Shown here in pieces: positions 6,291 through 13,128 of a DNA stretch of 13,128 nt. Origin of the DNA: CAYSUS01 sp964434165 (lineage in GTDB: Bacteria > Planctomycetota > Planctomycetia > Pirellulales > Thermoguttaceae); NCBI GenBank assembly GCA_964434165.1, contig CAYSUS010000154.1, positions 1-13,128 of the forward strand, read 5' to 3'. The notes under the pieces are model-generated. The model worked only from the letters and a program-made list of their open reading frames with translations. It made no database searches and was not told the DNA's origin. Numbering within the stretch: the stretch's first letter is position 1; each line of letters begins with the position of its first letter. The position numbers and the translations under genes are program-made.

Positions 6291-7368
6291 TCGTGCCCAC
6301 CAGGGTCACCGTCTCTCGCCCGAGGAGGGCCTGCGCCTGCTCCAGTCGCGTGACCTGGCCGGGTTGGCCGAGGCGGCCGACGCGGTCGCCCGCCGGCTCC
6401 ACCCTGAGCCGTATCGAACCTACAACATCGACCGCAACGTCAACTACACCAACGTGTGCGTGGGCGGTTGCCGCTTCTGCGCGTTCTCCTGTCGTCCAGG
6501 CGAGGGCCCCGCCTGGGTCCTTGATCGTCCGGCTCTCTTCGCCAAAGTCGAGGAGACGCTTGCGCTGGGCGGCGATCAGGTTCTGCTCCAGGGCGGGATG
6601 CACCCGGACCTCAGGATCGACTGGTACGAGACCCTCCTTCTCGACGTGCGGCGGCGCTTCCCGCAGATCCATGTCCACGGCTTCAGCCCGCCCGAGATCC
6701 ATCACATCGCCGAGGTCTCCAGGCTGGCGGTGCGCGACGTGCTGCGGCGGCTGCGCGAGGCCGGGCTGGGCAGCCTGCCGGGTGGAGGTGCGGAAATCCT
6801 CGTCGATCGCGTGCGACGCCAGGTGAGCCCCTGCAAAGTGTCGGCGGACGGCTGGCTCGACGTCTGCCGTGCCTGGCACGAGCTGGGCGGCCGGGGTTCG
6901 GCCACGATGATGTTCGGGCACCTGGAGACCCTGGCCGAGCGCGTCGAGCATCTGGACCGCCTGCGCCGCCTGCAGGACGAAACGGGTGGATTCACCGCCT
7001 TTATCGCGTGGACCCTTCAGCCGGGTCATACCGCCCTGGCTGCCCTCCGCAAGGTGGGGGCCTTCGATTACCTTCGCATGCTGGCCGTCAGCCGGCTCTA
7101 CCTGGATAACTTCCCCAATATCCAGGCAAGCTGGGTAACCCAGGGATTGAAAATCGGGCAGATGGCCCTCCGCTTCGGCGCCAACGACATGGGTAGTCTG
7201 ATGATCGAGGAGAACGTGGTGGCCGCGGCCGGCACGAGTTTCCGCATCTCGCTGGGGCAGCTCCAGGAGGCGATTCGGGGGGCCGGCTTTTCGCCCCGCC
7301 GGCGCAACGTCTATTATGAGTTGCTGGACGATCCCCGGCCCCTGCCGAGCGGCCCTTCCGCAAGCTAG
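6262..7368 (+). CDS. mqnC: Cyclic dehypoxanthine futalosine synthase (MqnC), radical SAM
   Basis: A 368-residue radical-SAM enzyme that cyclises dehypoxanthine futalosine to its spiro cyclic form in the futalosine menaquinone pathway. The [4Fe-4S]/SAM motif is Cys66-X3-Cys70-X2-Cys73 in NVCVGGCRFCAF. Other family features are VLLQGGMHPDL (107-117), GLGSLPGGGAEIL (168-180) and SATMMFGH (213-220). The PGGGAEIL plus TMMFGH combination points to MqnC rather than the related MqnE. The TTG at 6262 gives a full-length protein; no ATG or GTG start fits between it and the conserved core. It overlaps mqnA by 29 nt. The stop lies in a small palindrome (GCTAG-G-CTAGC, 7364-7374). The ABC ATPase gene follows after 86 nt with no clear promoter or terminator, so the transcript may continue. 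Confidence 0.93.
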   Translation: MLSTTQALADRAHQGHRLSPEEGLRLLQSRDLAGLAEAADAVARRLHPEPYRTYNIDRNVNYTNVCVGGCRFCAFSCRPGEGPAWVLDRPALFAKVEETLALGGDQVLLQGGMHPDLRIDWYETLLLDVRRRFPQIHVHGFSPPEIHHIAEVSRLAVRDVLRRLREAGLGSLPGGGAEILVDRVRRQVSPCKVSADGWLDVCRAWHELGGRGSATMMFGHLETLAERVEHLDRLRRLQDETGGFTAFIAWTLQPGHTALAALRKVGAFDYLRMLAVSRLYLDNFPNIQASWVTQGLKIGQMALRFGANDMGSLMIEENVVAAAGTSFRISLGQLQEAIRGAGFSPRRRNVYYELLDDPRPLPSGPSAS

Positions 7369-7454
7369 GCTAGCGCAAGGAGTTTGGCTCGTTTGACTGC
7401 CCGTGCGAACCGGACCGCGTCGGCCCGGCCCCCTTGACCCTTCGCCGCCGGACC

Positions 7455-8237
7455 ATGATCCACGTCCGCGACCTGACCAAGGAATACGCCGACCTGCGTC
7501 GCGGCCGGTTCGTGGCGCTGGGGGGAGTCAGTTTCGACGCCCGGTCCGGCGAGATCTACGGACTGCTGGGGCCCAACGGCGCCGGCAAGACAACGACCCT
7601 GCGGATCCTCAGCACGGTGCTCATGCCGACCTCGGGCAGCGCCACGCTCAACGGGTACGACGTGGTCCGGCAGTCGTCTCACGCCCGGCACCAGATCGGC
7701 TTCGTCTCCGCCAACACGGCGGTGTACGACCGCATGAGTGCCTGGGAGATGGTGGAGTACTTCGGCCGGCTGCACCGCATCCCCGGCGACACGCTTCGCG
7801 CCCGCATGGAGCGGCTTTTCGGCCGGCTCCAGATGGACGACATCCGCGATCTGCTAGGCGCGAAGATGTCCACGGGGATGAAGCAGAAGGTGTCCATCGC
7901 CCGGGCGTTGGTCCACGACCCCCCGATTCTGATATTCGACGAGGCCACGGCGGGCTTGGACGTGCTGGTGGCAAGGGCCCTGTTGAACACCGTCTCCGAG
8001 CTCCGCGATCAAGGGAAGTGCATCCTCTTCTCCACGCACATCATGCGCGAGGCAGAGAAGCTCTGCGATCGGATCGCCATCCTGCACCGCGGGACGATTC
8101 TCGCCGAGGGCACCCTCGACGATCTCCGCGAGCTGCACCACCAGCCCGACCTGGAGGAGCTGTTCTTTCAGTTGATCTCGCGATACGACGAGGTTCGGTC
8201 TGAGACGGTGGGCGCGGCGGAGCGCAACGACGGGTGA
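7455..8237 (+). CDS. ABC transporter ATP-binding protein (NatA-like)
   Basis: A 260-residue nucleotide-binding subunit of an ABC-2-type exporter. Walker A is GPNGAGKT (39-46), the signature is MSTGMKQKV (138-146, the degenerate form typical of NatA/CcmA relatives), Walker B with the catalytic glutamate is ILIFDE (158-163), the D-loop is TAGLD, and the switch His195 is in STH. The D-loop region reads DEATAGLD rather than the usual DEPTAGLD. Where a Q-loop glutamine is expected there is GFVSANTAVYDR, as in other NatA-like proteins. The ATG at 7455 is chosen because homology begins at once; a TTG seven codons upstream is possible. No good ribosome site is seen. The permease is encoded 92 nt downstream and is the obvious partner. 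The substrate is unknown; sodium export is only the name-giving case of the family. Confidence 0.92.
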   Translation: MIHVRDLTKEYADLRRGRFVALGGVSFDARSGEIYGLLGPNGAGKTTTLRILSTVLMPTSGSATLNGYDVVRQSSHARHQIGFVSANTAVYDRMSAWEMVEYFGRLHRIPGDTLRARMERLFGRLQMDDIRDLLGAKMSTGMKQKVSIARALVHDPPILIFDEATAGLDVLVARALLNTVSELRDQGKCILFSTHIMREAEKLCDRIAILHRGTILAEGTLDDLRELHHQPDLEELFFQLISRYDEVRSETVGAAERNDG

Positions 8238-8329
8238 TGGTTGGTGGCCAGTGGCCGGTGGTGAGCACGTGAGTGGTGAGTGACGAATAGGGACGCTCAG
8301 GCCGCAACTTCCGACCCCCGACCTCTCCC
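8238..8329 (+). repeat. Degenerate short repeats in the ATPase-permease spacer
   Basis: The spacer is made of iterated short words. First come GGTGGCC/AGTGGCC/GGTGG (8243-8262) with two copies of TGGTGAG (8259-8265, 8274-8280). Just before the permease start come CCGACCC and CCGACCT (8311-8324). I see no ribosome-binding site, promoter or terminator in it. Confidence 0.45.
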
Positions 8330-10672
8330 ATGAACTGGTCCAACGTCAGACTGATACTCGGACGCGAGATTCGCGATCAGTTGCGCGACCGGCGGACGCT
8401 GTTCATGATTGCGGTCTTGCCGCTTCTGCTGTATCCGCTTCTGGGGATGAGCCTGGTCCAGATGCGGCAGTTCATGCGGGAGCATGCGACCAAGGTCCTG
8501 GTAGTGGGCGCCAAGGGGCTTACCGACGTGAAGCCCCCGCTTTTCGACAATTCCCCGAAGTTCGCCCCAGGTTTGTTCCCGACAGAGGACAGGGCGGACC
8601 TCCTGGAGATCGAATTCGGGGCGGACGAGCCCCGCCCCGGCGAGCCCGAACAGGCCGATCCGCGAGAGATGGCACGCCATGCCGTGCAGGTTGGGGAGTA
8701 CGACGCGGCGTTGTACTTCCCGCCCGACTTCGCCGACCGGCTCGAAGCGGTGCGACAAGCCCTCTCCGACCGCGCGCTGGCAGGGGTATGGGACCGGGAC
8801 GAGACCGAGGGGGGCTCGACCGCGCCGGAAGACGAGATCGAGGTCCCGAGCCCCGAGATCTTCTTCTCCACGGCCACAGAACGGTCGCAACTCACCTTCG
8901 CGCGGCTCTCGGCCTTGGTGGAGCGATGGCGCGAGCAGGTCGCGCGCCAGAACCTCGTGGCGGGCGGCGTCCCCGAGGCCGCGGCCCGCCCCTTCGAGGT
9001 GGCCGAGGCCGACGTGGCCGACCAGACCATGTTCCGCGGCGCGGCCGTGTGGTCGAAGATCTTGCCCGTGATGCTCCTCCTTTGGGCGCTTACCGGGGCC
9101 TTTTACCCGGCCATCGATCTTTGTGCAGGCGAGAAGGAGCGCGGCACGCTGGAGACCCTGCTGAGCAGCCCGGCCGAGCGGAGCGAGATCGTGCTCGGCA
9201 AGCTCCTCACGGTCATGGTGTTCAGCGTGTTCACGGCCGTACTCAACCTGCTGGCCATCGGGCTGACGGGGTCGCTGCTGCTTTCCCAGATGCCGGGCAT
9301 GGGCGAGCCGCCGCTGGCCGCCGTGGTGTGGCTGCTGGTCGCCCTGGTCCCCGTGTCGGCCCTGTTCAGCGCGCTTTGTCTGGCCCTGGCCGCCCTCGCC
9401 CGCAGCACGAAGGAGGGCCAGTACTACCTGATGCCCCTGCTGCTGATCACCATGCCATTGGCGATTCTGCCCATGGCCCCGGGCGTGGAGCTGACGCTGG
9501 GCAACAGCCTGATCCCGGTCACCGGCGTGGTGCTGCTGTTGCGTACCGCGGTCGAGGGCAACGTCCTGGTGGCCCTGAAGTTCCTGCCTCCGGTGCTGCT
9601 GGTGACGCTGGGGTGCTGCCTCGTGGCGATCCGCTGGGCCGTCGATCAGTTCAATTCCGAGAAGGTCCTGTTCCGCGAGAGCGAGCGCCTCGACGTGGGC
9701 CTGTGGCTCCGCCACCTCATGCAGGACCGCCAGCCCACGCCGACCGTGGCGGCGGCCGTGTTCTGCGCCGTGATGATCCTGCTGCTGAAGTTCTTCATGG
9801 GCTTTGCGCTGGTGCGGGTGAAGGACTTCGCCATGAGCACCGCGGTCCTGCAACTCGTGGTAATCCTCACCCCGGCCCTGCTGATGACGGTGATGTTCAC
9901 GAGCAGCCCGCGCCAGACCCTGCTGCTGAAGCTACCTCGGTGGTGGACCGTGCCCGCCGCGGCGGCGCTGGCCGTGGCGCTCCACCCGGTCGCCGTCGCC
10001 TTGCAGCAGGTCGTGACCGAGCTTTACCCAATGGACGAGGCCCTGGCCAACGACTTCAAGCGGATGCTCGGCGGCGTCCCCAATCTCGGGGTGCTGCTCT
10101 TCGCAGCGGCTCTTCTTCCGGCCGTGTGCGAGGAGCTCGCGTTTCGCGGGTTCATCCTCTCTGGCTTCCGGCACCTGGGCCATCGGTGGCGGGCGATCAT
10201 CTACACCGCCGTGTTCTTCGGGGTGGCGCACTCGATCCTTCAGCAGCAGATCGCCACGTTCTTCGTGGGAGTCGTCATCGGCTTCCTGGCCGTGCAGAGC
10301 GGCAGCATCCTTCCCGGCATGGTGTATCATCTCTGTCACAACGCCCTGCTATTGACCTCGGCCCACCTCCTCTCGCGCGGGTTGGCACAGGCACCGCTCT
10401 TGCGTCCGCTGGTGAAGCAGGTCACCGAGGACGGCTTCAGCTATCGCTGGCCCGTGGTCGTTGGCGGCGCGATGGGTGCGGCGGCGATTCTCTACTTCTA
10501 CAACCGGCTCCCCGTCGAGATGTCGGCCGAGGAGAAGCTTCAGGCGGAAATCGCCCGGGCCGAGGCCGACATCCGGGACCCGGACTCGTGGTCCCGGGCC
10601 GACGAGCGGATGCCCCCGTCCCCCGAGCCGAACGAGGTCGCGCCATGCCCGGCTCCGGGGTCCGAAGCCTGA
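8330..10672 (+). CDS. ABC-2 permease fused to CPBP intramembrane protease
   Basis: A 780-residue membrane protein with two modules. Residues 1-440 form a NatB-like ABC-2 permease: a first membrane segment at about 23-43, a large extracytoplasmic domain at about 45-240, then about six segments between 243 and 436, with the conserved EKERGTLETLLSSPA coupling motif at 268-282. After a linker, residues 473-724 carry about eight more segments. Within these is a CPBP (CAAX/Abi, PF02517) protease: Glu601-Glu602 and Arg606 in EELAFRG, Phe630-X3-His634, and His667-X3-Asn671. All catalytic motif residues are present, so it looks active. The tail after 725 is charged and cytosolic. NCBI-style annotations name the same fusion in other bacteria. 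A plausible role is export of a product processed by the protease domain, or self-regulated export; the substrate is unknown. No Shine-Dalgarno sequence is seen. It overlaps the amidohydrolase gene by 28 nt. Confidence 0.9.
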   Translation: MNWSNVRLILGREIRDQLRDRRTLFMIAVLPLLLYPLLGMSLVQMRQFMREHATKVLVVGAKGLTDVKPPLFDNSPKFAPGLFPTEDRADLLEIEFGADEPRPGEPEQADPREMARHAVQVGEYDAALYFPPDFADRLEAVRQALSDRALAGVWDRDETEGGSTAPEDEIEVPSPEIFFSTATERSQLTFARLSALVERWREQVARQNLVAGGVPEAAARPFEVAEADVADQTMFRGAAVWSKILPVMLLLWALTGAFYPAIDLCAGEKERGTLETLLSSPAERSEIVLGKLLTVMVFSVFTAVLNLLAIGLTGSLLLSQMPGMGEPPLAAVVWLLVALVPVSALFSALCLALAALARSTKEGQYYLMPLLLITMPLAILPMAPGVELTLGNSLIPVTGVVLLLRTAVEGNVLVALKFLPPVLLVTLGCCLVAIRWAVDQFNSEKVLFRESERLDVGLWLRHLMQDRQPTPTVAAAVFCAVMILLLKFFMGFALVRVKDFAMSTAVLQLVVILTPALLMTVMFTSSPRQTLLLKLPRWWTVPAAAALAVALHPVAVALQQVVTELYPMDEALANDFKRMLGGVPNLGVLLFAAALLPAVCEELAFRGFILSGFRHLGHRWRAIIYTAVFFGVAHSILQQQIATFFVGVVIGFLAVQSGSILPGMVYHLCHNALLLTSAHLLSRGLAQAPLLRPLVKQVTEDGFSYRWPVVVGGAMGAAAILYFYNRLPVEMSAEEKLQAEIARAEADIRDPDSWSRADERMPPSPEPNEVAPCPAPGSEA
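10634..10637 (+). promoter_or_regulatory. Shine-Dalgarno for the amidohydrolase
   Basis: GAGG within the permease gene, 7 nt before the ATG at 10645. It supports this start and the 28-nt overlap. The reading frame upstream of it is an unused frame of the permease gene. Confidence 0.5.
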
Positions 10673-11850
10673 GGGCCCGCTGGCTGTTTCCCGTCAGCCG
10701 CCCGCCGATCGCCGGCGGGATCGTCACCATCGCCGAAGGCCGGATCGTCGCCGTGGGCCCGCGCGTCGGAGACGGCCGCGTCGAGGACCTGGGCGACGTG
10801 GCTCTCCTGCCCGGCCTGGTCAACGCCCACACGCACCTGGAATTCAGCCTCCTGGAGCGACCGCTTGGCGAGCCGGGGATGTCGCTGTCGGGCTGGATCG
10901 CGCGGCTCGTCGAGTCCTTCCGCGTTCCTCCGCTCGACTCCCTTCACGCGGTCCAGCGCGGTCTGGACGAATCGCTGCGACTGGGCACGACGACGCTGGC
11001 CGAGATCGCCCAGCCCGGCTGGCCGGTCGAGGCATTCCATGCCCGTCGACCCCGCGCGCTGGTGTTCCAGGAGTTGATCGCCCCCACGCCGGCCCGAGTG
11101 GAAGAGAAGGTCGAGCTGGCTCGGCGCCACGTGGCAACCGGCCTGCCAGACCGCGGCCTGAGCCCGCACGCGCCCTACTCCGTGCAGCCGGCGCTGCTCC
11201 AGGCGGCGGTGAAGCTCTCGGCCGAACACGGAGTGCCGCTGGCCATGCACCTGGCCGAGTCGCGCGAGGAGCTCGAGCTGCTCGGCTCGAGCACAGGGCC
11301 CTTCCGCGAGTTGCTCGAGTCCTGGGGCCAATGGGACGCGGGGCTGGTCCAGCCGGGCTCGCGGCCGCTGGACTACCTCCGCGCCATGGCCGGGAGCCAT
11401 CGCGCCCTGGTCGTCCACGGCAACTATCTGGACGCTGAGGAAATCGCCGTTCTGGCTGAGAACCGTGAACGAATGAGCGTGGTCTTCTGCCCGCGCACCC
11501 ACGCGTTCTTCGGGCACGAGCCCTATCCCCTCGGGCAATTGCTCGCGGCCGGGGCCCGCGTGGCGCTGGGCACCGACAGCAGGGCCTCCTCGCCCGACTT
11601 GAGCGTGCTGGCCGAGATGCGGCTGGCCGCGGGCTTCCCGTCCGTCTCGCCGCAAGACGTCCTGCGCATGGCCACGCTCGACGCGGCCGAGGCCCTGGGC
11701 GTTTCGTCGCATGCCGGGAGGATCGAGCCTGGCCGACCCGCCGACCTGACCGCAATCGGCCTGCCCGAGCGAAGCGCCCGGGACCCTCACGAGTTGCTCC
11801 TCGAATCGGAGCTGCCCGCGGTGCGAGCGTACCTTGCGGGCCGGCCGTAG
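10645..11850 (+). CDS. Amidohydrolase, candidate aminodeoxyfutalosine deaminase
   Basis: A 401-residue COG0402-type metal-dependent hydrolase. It has an N-terminal strand domain (1-55), then the barrel with His62-X-His64 in NAHTHLEFS, His175 in SPHAPYS, His202 and Glu205 in MHLAE, His258 in VVHGN, and Asp311 in GTDSRASSPDLSVLAEMR. A complete metal and catalytic set is therefore visible. The SRASSPDLSVLAEMR segment is typical of the deaminase branch (SsnA, MtaD and relatives). The HLEFS variant resembles members I recall as aminodeoxyfutalosine deaminases (KEGG mqnX), which turn aminodeoxyfutalosine into futalosine between MqnE and MqnB. The nearby mqnA and mqnC favour that role, but cytosine, guanine or methylthioadenosine deaminase activity cannot be excluded. 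It is coupled to the permease by a 28-nt overlap and converges with hisE, 84 nt away; that gap shows nothing distinctive. Confidence 0.88.
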   Translation: MPGSGVRSLRARWLFPVSRPPIAGGIVTIAEGRIVAVGPRVGDGRVEDLGDVALLPGLVNAHTHLEFSLLERPLGEPGMSLSGWIARLVESFRVPPLDSLHAVQRGLDESLRLGTTTLAEIAQPGWPVEAFHARRPRALVFQELIAPTPARVEEKVELARRHVATGLPDRGLSPHAPYSVQPALLQAAVKLSAEHGVPLAMHLAESREELELLGSSTGPFRELLESWGQWDAGLVQPGSRPLDYLRAMAGSHRALVVHGNYLDAEEIAVLAENRERMSVVFCPRTHAFFGHEPYPLGQLLAAGARVALGTDSRASSPDLSVLAEMRLAAGFPSVSPQDVLRMATLDAAEALGVSSHAGRIEPGRPADLTAIGLPERSARDPHELLLESELPAVRAYLAGRP

Positions 11851-11934
11851 GCGGGTTCCTCCGAGACCGCTCCCCCGATACCCGATCGCCGCGACGCAGC
11901 GCCCATACGCGCCAAGTGCCCCGGGGTCGCTCCC

Positions 11935-12276
11935 TCACGGTCGCGGCTGGGTCTCCAGCCCTGAGTTGCCGAACCGCCGCTCCAGCTCGCGCTCCACGTC
12001 GGCGAGCGTGAGGCCTGAATGGGCCAGCAGCACCAGCATGTGATAGAGGAGATCCGCTGCCTCGTGGATCATCTCCTTGGGCTGCTGCGCGCCAAGGCAG
12101 GCCTCCACCAGCTCGGCCGCCTCCTCGCGGACCTTCGCGCCGATCTGTTCGGCGCCTCCCTCGAAGAGCTGCGTGGTATACGAGCCCGTCGGGCGCTGGG
12201 CCTTGCGGCTTTCGATCACGGCCATCAGCCGGGCGAGTATCGGCTGCAGCTGCGACGTATCACGCGGTTCCGCCAT
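11935..12276 (-). CDS. hisE: Phosphoribosyl-ATP pyrophosphatase (HisE)
   Basis: A 113-residue all-helical NTP pyrophosphohydrolase that converts phosphoribosyl-ATP to phosphoribosyl-AMP, the second step of histidine synthesis. The Mg-binding motifs are VREEAAELVEA (49-59) and EAADLLYHMLVLL (72-84). GSYTTQLFEGG (31-41) and the VERELERRFG end (94-103) are typical of HisE. The ATG at 12276 is chosen because it gives the normal length; AAAAGGA lies about 10 nt upstream. The frame is open 24 codons further up but overlaps the promoter region. It is a free-standing gene, not fused to hisI and with no other his gene in view, and is divergent from miaA. Confidence 0.94.
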   Translation of the reverse strand: MAEPRDTSQLQPILARLMAVIESRKAQRPTGSYTTQLFEGGAEQIGAKVREEAAELVEACLGAQQPKEMIHEAADLLYHMLVLLAHSGLTLADVERELERRFGNSGLETQPRP

Positions 12277-12289
12277 GTCGGTAGGGTCC

Positions 12290-12318
12290 TTTTCACGGGC
12301 GGCGGTTGGGGGCACAAT
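12290..12318 (+). promoter_or_regulatory. Candidate promoter for miaA
   Basis: TTTTCA (12290-12295, four of six -35 matches), a 17-bp spacer, then CACAAT (12313-12318, the same -10 hexamer as in the nth promoter). The predicted start is near 12325, about 44 nt before the miaA ATG. Confidence 0.4.
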
Positions 12319-12329
12319 CGACTGCACGC

Positions 12330-12358
12330 ATTCTCCGTCACGCGGCACGCGCCCTCAA
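12330..12358 (-). promoter_or_regulatory. Candidate promoter for hisE
   Basis: On the minus strand, TTGAGG (12358-12353, four of six -35 matches), a 17-bp spacer, then GAGAAT (12335-12330, four of six -10 matches). The predicted start is near 12323, about 47 nt before the hisE ATG. It faces the miaA promoter. Confidence 0.4.
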
Positions 12359-12368
12359 CCGCATTCCC

Positions 12369-13128
12369 ATGACCGACCTCCCCGCGCGCGACTGCTGGTT
12401 CCTCACCGGCCCCACGGCGGCCGGCAAGACCGCGGTGGGCATCGAGCTGGCCGAGCGCCTCGGCGGCGAGATCATCTCGCTCGATTCCATGGCCCTGTAC
12501 CGCGGCATGGACGTGGGCACGGCCAAGCCGTCGCGCGAGGAACAGGCCCGGGTGCCGCACCACCTGATCGACGTGGTCGACCCGCACGAGGAATTCAGCC
12601 TGGCCCAGTACGTCGAGGCCGCCGGCGCTTGCGTGGCCGAGGTCCGCTCGCGGGGCCGGGAGCCGATCTTCGTGGGCGGGACGCCGCTGTACTTGAAGGC
12701 CCTGTTGCGCGGCATTTTCCGCGGGCCGCCGGCCGACCCGCAGCTCCGTCGCGCGTTGGCTGAAGAAGCGCGGGCGCACGGCTCCGCGGCACTGCACCGC
12801 CGCCTGGCCCAGGTCGATCCGGCCGCGGCCAGGCGTCTCCACCCCAACGACGCGCGGCGTTTGACCCGCGCCCTGGAGGTGTACGAGAAGACCGGCATGC
12901 CGATTAGCCGGCTCCAGCAGCAGTTCGACCGCGCGCGGCCTGCGGCCGAGTGTCGCGTGTTCGTGCTCGACTGGCCCCGCCAGCAGCTCTACCGCCGCAT
13001 CGACCAGCGCGTGGAGCGGATGTTCGCCGCGGGGCTGGTGGAGGCGGACGCCGGCGCCCGTACCGTGCCCGATGGCACGGCCGTGGGCTACATGGAGCAG
13101 GAGCCCGACTTCGCCGGCTTCGCCACGC
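12369..13128 (+). CDS. miaA: tRNA dimethylallyltransferase (MiaA), 3' end outside window
   Basis: The first 253 codons of a cytosolic enzyme that transfers a dimethylallyl group to N6 of A37 in tRNAs reading UNN codons. The P-loop is GPTAAGKT (14-21), followed by SLDSMALYRGMDVGTAKP (37-54), whose Asp39 is the proposed catalytic base. Then come PHHLIDVVDP (63-72), FVGGTPLYLKALL (101-113) and HPNDARRLTRALEVYEKTG (158-176). The segment between GLVEA and VGYMEQ is shorter than I would expect for MiaA, where a longer linker normally precedes the GY-E motif. The frame is nevertheless intact to the window edge. No Shine-Dalgarno sequence precedes the ATG at 12369. It is divergent from hisE with 92 nt between them. 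Confidence 0.94.
   Translation, partial: MTDLPARDCWFLTGPTAAGKTAVGIELAERLGGEIISLDSMALYRGMDVGTAKPSREEQARVPHHLIDVVDPHEEFSLAQYVEAAGACVAEVRSRGREPIFVGGTPLYLKALLRGIFRGPPADPQLRRALAEEARAHGSAALHRRLAQVDPAAARRLHPNDARRLTRALEVYEKTGMPISRLQQQFDRARPAAECRVFVLDWPRQQLYRRIDQRVERMFAAGLVEADAGARTVPDGTAVGYMEQEPDFAGFAT

Noticed and set aside
7364..7374. Palindrome GCTAG-G-CTAGC at the mqnC stop as an operator or attachment site
   Set aside because: Only 5-bp arms, no second copy nearby, no integrase or mobile gene in the window. Likely chance.
8297..9853. 518-codon open frame antisense to the permease
   Set aside because: His/Gln/Gly/Arg-rich translation typical of the reverse frame of a GC-rich membrane-protein gene. 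No domain motifs, while the plus strand encodes a clear ABC-2 permease.
8788..10644. Long open frame upstream of, and continuous with, the amidohydrolase (about 1020 codons in all)
   Set aside because: Until 10644 it is the alternative frame of the permease-protease gene, with Arg/Gly/Pro/Ala-rich low-complexity translation and no family motif. Amidohydrolase homology begins at the ATG at 10645, which has its own ribosome site.
10540..11790. 416-codon open frame antisense to the amidohydrolase
   Set aside because: No recognisable domains. The opposite strand has a complete amidohydrolase catalytic set.

Overview
This is a GC-rich (roughly two-thirds G+C by eye), gene-dense bacterial chromosome segment with eleven complete protein-coding genes and one that runs off the right edge. 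I see no tRNA, rRNA, CRISPR array, insertion sequence or phage gene. The futalosine menaquinone genes, an ABC-2 permease fused to a CPBP protease, a winged-helix AAA+ ATPase and the frequent lack of Shine-Dalgarno sequences at promoter-proximal genes together suggest Planctomycetota or a related lineage. That placement is an inference from gene content, not a marker-gene result.

Left block (minus strand, about 116-2098): a likely three-gene operon in the order DUF309 helical protein, stand-alone LON substrate-binding-domain protein, folE (GTP cyclohydrolase I). A TATAAT box lies upstream of the DUF309 gene. Next (plus strand, 2211-3717) come nth (endonuclease III), with the best sigma70-like promoter in the window, and dcd (dCTP deaminase). 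A G-rich quadruplex-like tract lies between them. dcd converges on a minus-strand gene for a 494-residue winged-helix/AAA+ ATPase (3738-5222).

Central block (plus strand, 5403-11850): mqnA, mqnC, an ABC ATPase, an ABC-2 permease fused to a C-terminal CPBP (CAAX/Abi-type) intramembrane protease, and an amidohydrolase. mqnA/mqnC and permease/amidohydrolase overlap by 29 and 28 nt. The amidohydrolase has the NAHTHLEFS-type metal motif I associate with COG0402 aminodeoxyfutalosine deaminases. It could therefore be a third menaquinone-pathway enzyme, separated from mqnAC by the exporter-protease pair. This is the most system-like part of the window.

Right block: hisE (minus) and miaA (plus, truncated by the window edge) are divergent. 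Their predicted promoters face each other, with predicted start sites about 2 bp apart.

Most genes belong to known families. The points worth following up are the embedded exporter-protease in the quinone cluster, the AAA+ protein with a long insert between its Walker motifs, the hairpin between the AAA+ gene and mqnA, and the possibly leaderless mqnA transcript. I found no clear evidence of a wholly undescribed system.
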